Origin: UBA11524 sp964464815
Lineage (GTDB): Bacteria; Bacillota; Clostridia; Christensenellales; Aristaeellaceae
Assembly (NCBI GenBank): GCA_964464815.1
Contig: CAYXHF010000035.1
Location: forward strand, 1-27,791
Direction of reading: 5' to 3'
Length of the DNA stretch: 27,791 bases
Part shown: positions 14,407-23,300 of the stretch, in pieces
Layout of the letters: each line of letters opens with the position of its first letter
How positions within the stretch are numbered: position 1 is the stretch's first letter
Made by a program: the position numbers and the translations under genes
The notes under the pieces: model-generated
Database searches by the model: none
The model's input: only the letters and a program-made list of their open reading frames with translations
Told to the model about the DNA's origin: nothing

Positions 14407-15582
14407 TTATGCTTTTTTCCGCAGGGAGAAGGCCGCAATCAGCATCACCAGCGGGAACACGGCACCTGCCAGCAAGCCCATCTGCAGGCTGCCCATCACG
14501 CCGAAGGACACACCCACCAGCGTCGGGCCAACCGAACAGCCAAGGTCACCCGCCAGTGCCAGCAGGGCGAACATCGCCGTACCGCCACCGGGCAATGTCG
14601 CCGCGGCCTCCGAATACGTACCCGGCCAGAAAAGACCAATCGACAGGCCGCAAAACGCACAACCAATCAGCGCCAGCAGCGGATTGGCACTCAATGCCGC
14701 ACACAGATAGCAGAGGATGCACAAAACGCTGGATGCCATCAGCGCAATGCGCAGCGGCAGACGATCCGCAAACTTTGCATACAGCGCACGTGCTGTACCC
14801 ATCAAAACGGCAAACATGCATGGCCCCAGCAAATCGCCCATCGTCTTGGAGACCTGCAAGCCCTTTTCCGCAAAGGTGCTGGCCCACTGTGCCATGGCTT
14901 GCTCCGACGCGCCGGCGCAGAGCATCATCACCATCAGCACCCAGAACACGCGGCTTGACAGCATGCGGCGCATCGGCATACGCTGGGATTCCTCCGCGAC
15001 AATCGGATAAATCGGCACAAAGCAGAAGTACACCGCGTTGCCAAGGGGAATCAGCGCCCAGAGCAGGGTCAGCACGCGCCATGCCTGTGTACCGACCAGA
15101 GCGAAAAACAGCGTGGACAGCGCTACCAGCGCCACATAGCCCCAGGAATAGAAGGAGTGCAGGAGGCTCATGGCGGCACTCTTACCGTCAATCGGGCATG
15201 CCTCCACCATCGGGCTGATGACCACCTCAATCATGCCGCCACCAATGGCATAGAGCACCACAGACACCAGCAGACCAGCCATCGGATCCATCACATTCGG
15301 CAGCACCGTCATGCCCACAAAGCCCAACACAGCGGACACATGCGCAAACACGGTACACACGCGGTAGCCGATTTTGTCCACCAGGCGCGTGCTGAGCAAA
15401 TCAACCAGCAGCTGCACGGCGAAGTTCACCATCGTAATCAGCGTGATTTTTTCCAGCGTCAGCGAAAATTCCGTCATGAACGTCACAAACAGCAGCGGTG
15501 CCAGGTTGTTGGCAATCGCCTGTGTGACATATCCCAGATAACAGGCCGCCACGGTATGGCGGTAATTCGACAGCTTCTTCAT
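14407..15582 (-). CDS. Major facilitator superfamily transporter
   Basis: This 391-residue protein has about twelve membrane segments starting at VAACYLGYVTQAIANNLAPL and ending in a short basic tail (FSLRKKA). The loop motif RLVDKIGYRVC after segment 2 resembles MFS motif A, and a related arrangement, KFADRLPLRIAL, recurs in the second half. The subfamily looks like sugar/fucose-permease-type or drug-type MFS carriers; the substrate cannot be assigned. I chose the ATG at 15582 because AAGGAG lies about 12 bases before it and the family N-terminus aligns; the longer frame would start upstream of the promoter. It is transcribed alone and divergently from the flippase gene. Confidence 0.85.
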   Translation of the reverse strand: MKKLSNYRHTVAACYLGYVTQAIANNLAPLLFVTFMTEFSLTLEKITLITMVNFAVQLLVDLLSTRLVDKIGYRVCTVFAHVSAVLGFVGMTVLPNVMDPMAGLLVSVVLYAIGGGMIEVVISPMVEACPIDGKSAAMSLLHSFYSWGYVALVALSTLFFALVGTQAWRVLTLLWALIPLGNAVYFCFVPIYPIVAEESQRMPMRRMLSSRVFWVLMVMMLCAGASEQAMAQWASTFAEKGLQVSKTMGDLLGPCMFAVLMGTARALYAKFADRLPLRIALMASSVLCILCYLCAALSANPLLALIGCAFCGLSIGLFWPGTYSEAAATLPGGGTAMFALLALAGDLGCSVGPTLVGVSFGVMGSLQMGLLAGAVFPLVMLIAAFSLRKKA

Positions 15583-15622
15583 ATACAAAGCCTTCTCCTT
15601 GGGCATCGTGATTCGATACAAG

Positions 15623-15651
15623 ATAATAACACACCCGCTTGCATTTGTGAA
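15623..15651 (-). promoter_or_regulatory. Sigma-A promoter of the MFS gene
   Basis: On the minus strand TTCACA (+ 15646-15651), a 17-base spacer and TATTAT (15623-15628) lie 41 bases before the chosen MFS start codon. Confidence 0.65.
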
Positions 15652-15743
15652 GGGCGTTTTTTTGCACAAAATTCCGTTTGGACTATCCGTCATTTTTCAC
15701 ACACGCGCAGGATTTTCCTTTCTGCACGGCGAAAACATACTTT

Positions 15744-15774
15744 GTTCCGGCAAAAAACGGAACGCATGCTTTTT
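15744..15774 (+). other. Hairpin with T-run in the flippase leader
   Basis: GTTCCG (15744-15749) and CGGAAC (15758-15763) pair around an A-rich loop; six T residues follow at 15769-15774. It lies 28 bases before the flippase start codon. It could be a weak attenuator or upstream terminator. I could not find a convincing promoter for the flippase operon in the remaining 200 bases. Confidence 0.35.
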
Positions 15775-15801
15775 TCCACTGCGAAAGGATTCCTGAATAC
15801 C

Positions 15802-17226
15802 ATGAATACACGAAAAAACACCCTCTATAATATCGCCTACCGTGTGTTTTCGATGCTGCTGCCGCTTGTCACCGCGCCATATCTCTCCCGCGTGGTCGGT
15901 GCGCAGGGTGTTGGCCTGTACGGCTATTCCTGGGCCATCAGCTATGTGTTTGTGCTGGTGGGCATGCTGGGCCTGGAAAATTACGGCCCGCGTGCCATTG
16001 CACGTGTGCGGGATGACAAGGAGGCGCTGAATGCGACCTTCTCCGGCATCTGGAAGATGCAGCGGCTGGTCGCTGGCGTCACGCTGCTTGTCTGGCTCGG
16101 CTACGTCTTCTTCATTGCCGGTGACGAAAAGCAGATTTCCCTGCACCTGACGATGATGAGCGTCAGCTGTCTGGTCAATCTCGACTGGTGCCTGATGGGC
16201 CTGGACGAATTCCGTCCCATTGCCGTGCGCAACACGCTGGTGAAGCTGCTGGCGGCCGGTGCGGTCTTCCTGTTCGTGCGCGGTCCGGAGGATTTGTGGG
16301 TGTACGCCTTCGTCTGGTCGCTCTCCACACTCCTTGGCTGCCTGAGCTGCATGCTGAGCCTGCGCGGCAAGGTACAGCTGCGCCACGTCAGCATGCGGGA
16401 TGCCCTACGCCATTTAGGCCCTTGCGCCCTGCTCTCCATCTCCGTCATTGCCGTGAGCGTCTATCGCCAGATGGACAAGGTGATGATTGGCGCGCTGTCC
16501 GACATGGTGCAGACCGGCCTGTACGAAAATGCTGAAAAGATTATCCTCTGCCTGTCCGGCTTCATTTCTGCCATCGGCACGGTGATGCTGCCCAAGGTCA
16601 GCCGCATGACGCGTCTGGGCCAGATGGACGAGGTGCGCCGCCATATCGCCCTGAGCATGGAGCTGGTAATGTGCATGGTCTGCGCCATGGCCTTCGGGCT
16701 TTGCGCCATTGCGGATGCGTTTGCGCCGCTGTTCTACGGTGAAGCCTTCACCGCCTCGGGTGCGCTGATGATGCCCCTGTCCATGACGCTGCTGGCCATT
16801 GGGTTTGCCAACGTCATTCGCACGCAGTGGGTCCTACCGCAGGGACGTGACAAAATCTTCATTTATAGTGTGCTGACAGGTGCAATCATTAACCTGATTG
16901 CCAACAGCCTGCTGATTCCGCGCTATGAAGCCATGGGCGCGGTGGTGGCAACCGTGCTGGCGGAATTCTCCGTGCCGGTGGTGCAGTATCTGTTCCTGCG
17001 GCGCGATTTGCCCTATGGCCAGTATCTGCGCACGAGCCTTGTTTACGTTGCCTTTGGCGCGGTGATGGCGCTGTGTGTGCGCCTGATGCACTTGCTGCCG
17101 CTTTCCGGCTGGCCGGGCCTGATGGTGCAGGTTGCAGCGGGGGCGATGGTCTACGGGGTGCTTTGTCTTGTTTACTGGCGTCTTGCGCACAAAACCGCCA
17201 TTTTCCGACTGCTGAAGAGAAAATAA
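15802..17226 (+). CDS. Wzx-type polysaccharide/oligosaccharide flippase
   Basis: This 474-residue membrane protein belongs to the polysaccharide_synt/MVF clan. The opening NTLYNIAYRVFSMLLPLVTAPYLSR followed by VVGAQGVGLYGYSWAI is the standard Wzx signature, and about 14 membrane segments follow; the last cytoplasmic tail is short and basic (LLKRK). Such proteins flip undecaprenyl-linked sugar repeat units across the membrane. The ATG at 15802 gives the family N-terminus, and AAAGGA lies about 12 bases upstream. No glycosyltransferases or polymerase are adjacent, so its substrate is unclear. It begins an apparent operon with the lipoprotein and esterase-like genes. Confidence 0.9.
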   Translation: MNTRKNTLYNIAYRVFSMLLPLVTAPYLSRVVGAQGVGLYGYSWAISYVFVLVGMLGLENYGPRAIARVRDDKEALNATFSGIWKMQRLVAGVTLLVWLGYVFFIAGDEKQISLHLTMMSVSCLVNLDWCLMGLDEFRPIAVRNTLVKLLAAGAVFLFVRGPEDLWVYAFVWSLSTLLGCLSCMLSLRGKVQLRHVSMRDALRHLGPCALLSISVIAVSVYRQMDKVMIGALSDMVQTGLYENAEKIILCLSGFISAIGTVMLPKVSRMTRLGQMDEVRRHIALSMELVMCMVCAMAFGLCAIADAFAPLFYGEAFTASGALMMPLSMTLLAIGFANVIRTQWVLPQGRDKIFIYSVLTGAIINLIANSLLIPRYEAMGAVVATVLAEFSVPVVQYLFLRRDLPYGQYLRTSLVYVAFGAVMALCVRLMHLLPLSGWPGLMVQVAAGAMVYGVLCLVYWRLAHKTAIFRLLKRK

Positions 17227-17289
17227 TCGCTGATAATTTTCCAGCCTGTGGTGCATCCTATCCCCTGCAAAGGAAATGGAGGGATGACC

Positions 17290-18606
17290 ATGATGGCCAA
17301 ATGGAAAACACTTTGCGCCCTGTCGCTGGTGTCGGCAATGTGCCTGACAACCACGTCCTGCTCCACATGGAGCAATCAGCACTACTACGAGCAAGCACAG
17401 CTCCTGCTGGGTCAGGGCGAATGTCTGGAGGCATCGCAGCTGTTCCAGGAGCTGGGCGAATACGAGGATTCGGCCGAATACGCACTCTACGCCGCCGCAC
17501 TTTCTGCCTTGCAGGAAGGCAACACCGCCCTGTGTCGCGTCAATTTGGAGCAGATTGACCCTTTCAAGAGCAGCCAACGCTACCTGCGCTATCTGGATGC
17601 CATTGAAGCGGAAAAAAACGGCGATTTGCAGGAGGCCCTGACGCTCTTCAGCGCCCTTGGCAGCTTTGAGGATGCGGCTGAACGCGCCGGTGCGCTCCAG
17701 AGCGCCATTCCGGAGCGCTCCATCCAGCAGGCGCGGCAGCTGATGAACGATGGCGCGTATGAGGACGCACGTGCCTTACTGCTCAGCCTGAACGGCTACG
17801 GCCAGTCCACGGCCCTGGCCGAGGCATGCACCGCCGCCATGAGCCGCAAGGCGTATCTGTCCGCCGAGGAGCTACTCGCCCAAGGCGACTACGAGGGCGC
17901 GATGAACGCCTTTTCGGACATGGGCGACACGCTGGATGCTGTGAACCGCGCCGCGCAGTGCCGTTCCCTGCTGATGAAGGAATTGGAGGATGCTTTCCAG
18001 CAGGTGACGCTGGAAAGCGCACAGGCACTCTCCGACCGATTGCTTTCGCTGACGGATGATCCGTCTTTTGCCGCGCTGCTGGCACAATTGCGCGAACGCT
18101 TCGGCGTGAATCTGGAACTGCTGGAATGCGCCCAGGGCCAACAGCCGTATGTATTGCTTGGGCAATATCCCATGGGCGAAAGCGGCACGATGAGCGATGT
18201 TCTCTGGCAGGTCATTCGCACCGACGGCAGCACGATTACCCTGCTGTGCGCATCCGTCATTGATGCATGCGACGTGGCCACGACCAGCGACCTGACCATC
18301 AGCCAGTCGCCCGACATGCTGTCCATCACCCTGCCGGCGGCGGCTGATTTGACAACGCTGAATGACCTGAGCTGTGCTGTCACGCCCTACGCCGCGGCAC
18401 AGGGCGCAGAGCATGCCAGCGGCACGGCCGTCTACTGGCTGCGCGACGCGCTGGAAAACGGTCTGCACCCGGTCATTGGCGCATCCGGCCATCTGACCCT
18501 GCCCGATGATGCCGCCACACCCGGCATTCGCCCAATGGCGACGCTGGATTTGAACGAATACGCTTTCACCACCGGCAGCGGCACGCGCGAAGACCCGTAC
18601 CGCTGA
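17290..18606 (+). CDS. Lipoprotein with TPR-like repeats and a DUF6273-like C-terminal domain
   Basis: This 438-residue exported protein has a lipoprotein signal with probable lipidated Cys24 (LTTTSC). Residues about 30-260 are alpha-helical repeats with recurring patterns such as LLLGQGECLEASQLFQELGEYEDSA and LLAQGDYEGAMNAFSDMGD, typical of TPR-like helical hairpins. The last 170 residues (YVLLGQYPMG, DVLWQVIRTDGSTITLLCAS, YWLRD, GSGTREDPYR) resemble the DUF6273 modules found on Clostridia surface proteins, recalled from memory. It may be a surface binding or scaffold protein. Starts at 17284, 17290 or 17293 are possible; 17290 best fits GGAGGG at 17278-17283. It follows the flippase by about 60 bases. 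Confidence 0.75.
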   Translation: MMAKWKTLCALSLVSAMCLTTTSCSTWSNQHYYEQAQLLLGQGECLEASQLFQELGEYEDSAEYALYAAALSALQEGNTALCRVNLEQIDPFKSSQRYLRYLDAIEAEKNGDLQEALTLFSALGSFEDAAERAGALQSAIPERSIQQARQLMNDGAYEDARALLLSLNGYGQSTALAEACTAAMSRKAYLSAEELLAQGDYEGAMNAFSDMGDTLDAVNRAAQCRSLLMKELEDAFQQVTLESAQALSDRLLSLTDDPSFAALLAQLRERFGVNLELLECAQGQQPYVLLGQYPMGESGTMSDVLWQVIRTDGSTITLLCASVIDACDVATTSDLTISQSPDMLSITLPAAADLTTLNDLSCAVTPYAAAQGAEHASGTAVYWLRDALENGLHPVIGASGHLTLPDDAATPGIRPMATLDLNEYAFTTGSGTREDPYR

Positions 18607-18633
18607 CAACCTTCCATACAAAGGAGTGGCTTT

Positions 18634-19455
18634 ATGTACACCGCAACGATTTCCCTGCCCCATTGTGACATGACCGCCTATGTGCCTGACCTTGCGTCCG
18701 ACCCTACGGTGCGCCGCACAAGCATTCTGGTGATTCCCGGTGGCGGCTACACGCACCGCTCCGCACGCGAAGGCGAACCGATTGCACTGGCCTTTGTCGG
18801 CATGGGCTGTAACGCATTTGTCGTCTCCTACCGTGTCGCGCCGGATGTCTTTCCTGCACCGATGGAGGACCTAGCTTGTGCCGTGGCCCACGTTCGCGCC
18901 CACGCGGAGGAATACCACGCCGCGCCCGACCAAATTGTGCTGTGCGGCTTCTCCGCTGGCGGTCATGCTGCGGGCCTGCTGGGCGTCCACTGGCATGAGC
19001 CGCAATGGTGGCAGCCGTTTGGTCTGACGCCGGAGCAGGTGCGCCCGGACGCGCTGATTCTCTCCTACCCGGTCATTTCCGCTGGCGAATTTGCGCATCG
19101 GGGCAGCTTCTTGCACCTGACGGGTACGGAGGACACCGCCGCGCATCAGGCGCATTCGCTGGAAACGCTTGTTACACCGCAAACGCCGCCGACCTTCCTG
19201 TGGCACACGTGGACGGACGGCTCCGTGCCGGTGGAAAACACGCTGCTGATGGCCATGGCACTGCATCAGCACGGCGTACCGTCGGAGGTACACATCTTCC
19301 CGCGCGGTGGACACGGTGCGGCACTAGCCAACGAGGTCACGCGCACACCCGGTGAGGACGCCCGCAAGCTGATTGCCGAGGCACAGGTCTGGCCGGAAAT
19401 GAGCATGCGCTTTTTGCGCCAGCGCTGGGCGGCAAGGAACGAAAGTGCCGAATAA
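18634..19455 (+). CDS. Alpha/beta hydrolase, BD-FAE/acetylesterase type
   Basis: This 273-residue protein has the lipase/esterase plan of the BD-FAE and Aes-like enzymes: an oxyanion-type VIPGGGYTHRS segment (33-43), nucleophile Ser107 in GFSAGG, and likely Asp195 (HTWTDG) and His227 (PRGGHG) completing the triad. Such enzymes remove acetyl or feruloyl groups from sugars. It has no signal peptide, so it acts in the cytoplasm. AAAGGAG lies 7 bases before the ATG and the gene follows the lipoprotein by 27 bases. The operon context with a flippase suggests, but does not prove, deacetylation of an envelope or dietary saccharide. Confidence 0.87.
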   Translation: MYTATISLPHCDMTAYVPDLASDPTVRRTSILVIPGGGYTHRSAREGEPIALAFVGMGCNAFVVSYRVAPDVFPAPMEDLACAVAHVRAHAEEYHAAPDQIVLCGFSAGGHAAGLLGVHWHEPQWWQPFGLTPEQVRPDALILSYPVISAGEFAHRGSFLHLTGTEDTAAHQAHSLETLVTPQTPPTFLWHTWTDGSVPVENTLLMAMALHQHGVPSEVHIFPRGGHGAALANEVTRTPGEDARKLIAEAQVWPEMSMRFLRQRWAARNESAE

Positions 19456-19472
19456 AGCAATATATCAAATTT

Positions 19473-19509
19473 CGGGGAAGCATCTGTGATTAGATGCCTC
19501 CCCGATTTT
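19473..19509. terminator. Bidirectional terminator between the esterase-like gene and the ABC-F remnant
   Basis: CGGGGAAGCATCT (19473-19485) and AGATGCCTCCCCG (19492-19504) pair over 13 positions with one mismatch. On the plus strand ATTTTTAT follows; on the minus strand AAATTTGAT follows. It lies 17 bases after the esterase-like gene and just past the ABC-F remnant stop. Confidence 0.85.
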
Positions 19510-19997
19510 TATATTTCCTTGTGTATCTCCACGCGCCGTGCGCCAATGTTTTTCAGAAACCGTGCATCATGCTCCACCAGCAGTATCGTCGGCTGGCAGG
19601 CCACAATCAGCTCCTCCAGCTGAACGCGGCTGAACACGTCAATGAAGTTCAGCGGCTCATCCCAGAGCAGCACGTCCTCCTCCACATGCAGGAGGTTCAA
19701 TTCCCGGCGAAGCTGCCAATCCTCGGCCATCGGGGCAGCACCTGCCATCACATTCCACGTCAGGTCGGATGGCTCCTCCACCGGATAGGGAAACAGCACC
19801 GGCTGCAAGGGACATGCGATACGCCCTTGTCCCTGCAATGCTCCGGCCAGGAGGCGAAGCAGGGTCGTTTTGCCACGGCCATTGCGGGCAATCAGCCCTG
19901 TGCGCCACGACGTATCCAGTGACAGAGACAAGCCATCAAAGACAGCTTCCAGCGTTCCTTCATAAGCAAACGACAAATGTTCTATTTTCAACTGCAA
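19509..19997 (-). pseudogene. Internally deleted ABC-F ribosome-protection gene (Lsa/CplR type)
   Basis: The 162-residue product begins LQLKIEHLSFAYEGTLEAVFDGLSL like ABC domain 1 of Lsa/CplR proteins and runs through a Walker A region (ARNGRGKTTLL, residues 37-47) to RELNLLHVEEDV. It then jumps to LLWDEPLNFIDVFSR, which in the family belongs to the end of ABC domain 2, and finishes with that domain's VEHDARF and C-terminus. About 300 residues are missing: both signature motifs, Walker B of domain 1, the antibiotic-resistance linker and Walker A of domain 2. The first Walker A glycine is Ala. The frame is intact. The likely start is a TTG at 19997 with GGAGG 10 bases upstream. It cannot work as a normal ABC-F protein. 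Confidence 0.85.
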
Positions 19998-20154
19998 AAC
20001 GATTTTTCCTCCACAAGTCCACGGGGAGGCACAAACAGGTGGACACCATCTGACTTTTTTCGATTTTCCAGCACGCAAAAAGGAGACCTCACGTCCATGC
20101 GCTGCTTTCTGCCATCACAAACAAAGCCGCCTTGTTGCAGCTTGCTTGCTTTCC

Positions 20155-20207
20155 CGTCTGATGAAACGGTGGCATCAGTTCAGACGCATATGACGCTCAG
20201 CCTCCTT
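20155..20207 (-). promoter_or_regulatory. Candidate attenuator leader of the ABC-F remnant
   Basis: On the minus strand AAGGAGG (+ 20201-20207) precedes a four-codon ORF. The segment CGTCTGA (20180-20186) can pair with TCAGACG (20155-20161), and the segment CTGATG (20173-20178) can instead pair with CATCAG (20158-20163). The two stems share one arm and exclude each other, and the first includes the short ORF. This is the layout of ribosome-dependent attenuation known for many ABC-F and erm genes. No clear T-run follows, so the mode (transcriptional or translational) is not decided. Confidence 0.35.
20175..20189 (-). CDS. Possible four-residue leader peptide MRLN
   Basis: ATG CGT CTG AAC TGA encodes Met-Arg-Leu-Asn, 11 bases after a strong AAGGAGG site. 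Its stop overlaps the start of a 28-codon frame (20089-20175, TGATG arrangement) that has no recognisable product. The ORF lies inside the hairpin of the candidate attenuator. No database can be checked for so short a frame. Confidence 0.3.
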   Translation of the reverse strand: MRLN

Positions 20208-20226
20208 CCGCCGAAAAGATATTTCC

Positions 20227-20255
20227 AGCGTATCAAATTTGCGCGTGCTTGTCAA
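20227..20255 (-). promoter_or_regulatory. Candidate divergent promoter for the ABC-F leader
   Basis: On the minus strand TTGACA (+ 20250-20255), 17 bases and TACGCT (20227-20232). The -35 is consensus but the -10 is weak (3 of 6). Its -35 overlaps the dnaE -35 on the opposite strand, so the two promoters would compete for polymerase. Confidence 0.4.
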
Positions 20256-20277
20256 CCCCTGCCGTTCGTGGTATAAT
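20249..20277 (+). promoter_or_regulatory. Sigma-A promoter of dnaE
   Basis: TTGTCA (20249-20254), a 17-base spacer and TATAAT (20272-20277) precede dnaE. The leader starts near 20284 and opens directly with a small GCCGG/CCGGC hairpin (20285-20298) followed by five T residues (20302-20306), which could stabilise the 5' end or act as a weak early pause. Confidence 0.85.
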
Positions 20278-20340
20278 ATAGGAAGCCGGTGAACCGGCGG
20301 ATTTTTGCCACCGATACCGCACGCGGAGGTTTTACTTGCT

Positions 20341-23300
20341 ATGAGCTTCACCCATCTGCATCTGCACACCGAATACAGTCTGCTTGACGGTGCATGCCGC
20401 ATCCCGAAATTGGTCGAGCGCATCAAGGAGCTTGGCCAGACGGCCTGCGCCATTACCGACCACGGCGTGATGTATGGCTGCATCGACTTTTATTCCGCCA
20501 TGAAGGACGCGGGACTCAAGCCCATCATCGGGTGCGAGGTCTATATTTGCCGCGACCGGCTGGACAAAAGCAACGCCAACCGCGAATACAGCCACCTCAT
20601 CCTGCTCTGCGAAAACAACACCGGCTACCAGAACCTGATGAAGCTTGTCAGCGAGGGCTTTTTGAGCGGCTATTATTATCGCCCGCGCATTGACTACAAC
20701 CTCCTGCGCCAGCACAGCGAGGGACTGATTTGCCTCTCCGCCTGCCTGTCGGGCGATTTGCCCAAGCTCCTCCGCCAGGGCCGCTATGACGATGCAGATG
20801 CGTATGTGAAGGAAATGCAGGAGATTTTCGGCAAGGAGAATTTCTATGTCGAAATCATGGATCACGGCATCCGCGATGAGAAAATCGTGCTGCCACGCCT
20901 GATTTCTCTGGCCCGTGACCATGACATTCCGCTGGTGGCCACCAACGACTGCCACTACCTGACCGAAAAGGACGCCGACGCACAGGAAGTCCTGATGTGC
21001 ATCCAGACCGGCAAGACGCTGGAAGACGAAAGCCGCATGCGCATGGAAACGAACCAGCTCTACGTCAAGAGCGAAGCGGAAATGCGCACACTTTTCGCCT
21101 CCTGTCCCGATGCGGTGGATCGAACGCAGGAGATTGCCGACCGCTGCAACGTGACGTTTGAATTCGGCGTGACGCGCCTGCCGCACTATCCTGTACCGGA
21201 GGGCGAAACGGCGCTGTCGATGCTCACACGCCTGACCGAGGAAGGACTTCGCGCACGCTATCCCGACGCCAGGGAGGAGGACGAGCCGTGGCAACGCCTG
21301 CGGTATGAGCTGAACGTCATCACCTCCATGGGATATGTGGACTACTTCCTGATTGTCTGGGACTTCATCCGCTATGCCAAGAGTGAAGGCATCATGGTTG
21401 GCCCGGGTCGTGGCAGCGGCGCAGGCTCGATTGTCGCCTACTCACTTGGCATCACGATGCTGGATCCGCTCAAATACCAATTGCTCTTTGAACGCTTCCT
21501 GAACCCGGAGCGCGTCACCATGCCGGATATTGACGTGGACTTCTGCTACGAGCGCCGTCAGGAGGTGATTGACTACGTGGCCCGCAAATACGGCGCGGAT
21601 CACGTTAGCCAGATTATCACCTTCGGCACCCTGCAAGCCAAGGGCTGCATCCGCGACGTGGGACGCGTGCTGGGCATGAGCTATCAGGACACCGATGCCG
21701 TGGCGCGTGCCGTTCCCTTTGATTTGGGCATGACGCTGGAAAAGGCGCTTCAGCTCTCCCCCATGCTCAAAACGATGTATGATGAGCAGCCCGCTGTTCA
21801 TCAGCTGATTGACACCGCCATGAAGCTGGAAGGCATGCCGCGCCATGCCTCCACACACGCTGCGGGCGTTCTGATTACCGGCAAGCCCGTCATGGAATAC
21901 GTGCCCTTGCAGCGCAATGACGAGGTCATTACCACCCAGTACCCGATGGGCACGATTGAGCGGCTGGGGCTGCTCAAAATGGACTTTCTGGGCCTTCGTA
22001 CCCTGACGGTCATTCGCGATACGCTGGACATGCTGCGCGAGCAGGGCATTCACATGACGCCGGAGGATATTCCGCGCGACGACCCGGCTGTTTACCAGAT
22101 GATTTCCGACGGCGACACGGATGGCGTGTTCCAGCTGGAAGGCGGCGGCATGCGCACCTTCCTGACGAACATGAAGCCGTCGTGCTTTGAAGACATTATC
22201 GCTGCCATTTCGCTCTACCGTCCTGGCCCGATGGAGTCGATTCCGCGCTACATCGAGGGCAAATTGAATCCTTCCTCCATCCGCTATTCCACCGAAAAGC
22301 TCCGTCCCATTCTGGACGTGACATACGGCTGCATGGTCTATCAGGAGCAGGTCATGCAGATTGTACGCGATCTGGCTGGCTACAGCTACGGCCGAAGCGA
22401 CCTGGTGCGCCGCGCAATGGCGAAAAAGAAGCACAAGGTCATGGCGCAGGAGCGCGAATACTTCATCCACGGCAAGCTCAACGAGGATGGCAGCATTGAC
22501 GTACCCGGCTGCGTGCGCAACGGCGTGCCGGAGGAGGTTGCCTCCCAGATTTACGATGAGATGACGGCCTTTGCCTCCTACGCCTTCAACAAGTCGCATG
22601 CGGCAGCCTATGCCGTTGTCTGCATCCAGACCGGCTGGCTCAAGCGGCATCATCCGGTGCCGTTCATGGCCGCTATTCTCAACAGCGTCTATGGCAATTC
22701 TGACAAAATCGCCGCCTACATCCAGTACTGCCGCTCCCGTGGCATCAAGGTGCTGCCGCCCGATGTCAACCACTCCACATGGAAGTTCACCGTGCGCCGC
22801 CTGGAAAATGGCGAGCTGGCCATTCTCTTTGGTCTGGGCGCCATCAAGTCGGTTGGTCACAACGCGGTGGCGGCCATCATCCGTGAACGCCAGCAGGGCG
22901 GCGCGTACCGCGACATTTTCGACTTCTGCCGCCGCATTGACACCTCCGAATGCTCCAAGCGCGTGGTGGAAAGCCTGATCAAGGCCGGTGCGTTTGACGC
23001 CATGGAAGGCACACGCTCCCAGTACATGGCGGTGTTTGACACGGCGATGGACGCCAACACCTCCCTGCGCAAGCAGACCATTGATGGCCAGATGAGCCTG
23101 TTCGACCTGGCATTGGACGACGGTGCGCCGCTGGTTAAGGAAAATCACACCCTGCCCGACATTCCGCCCTATCCGCTTCGCCAGCGGCTGACGCTGGAAA
23201 AGGAGACAACAGGCGTATACATCACCGGCCATCCGCTGGATGACTATCGCGATTTGCTCACGCACCTGACCTTCTCCACCGCCGACCTGAAGGGCTTGGA

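Noticed and set aside
20098..20276. 59-residue plus-strand frame with GGAG upstream
   Set aside because: It would run through the dnaE promoter and end at its -10 box; the sequence shows no family features.
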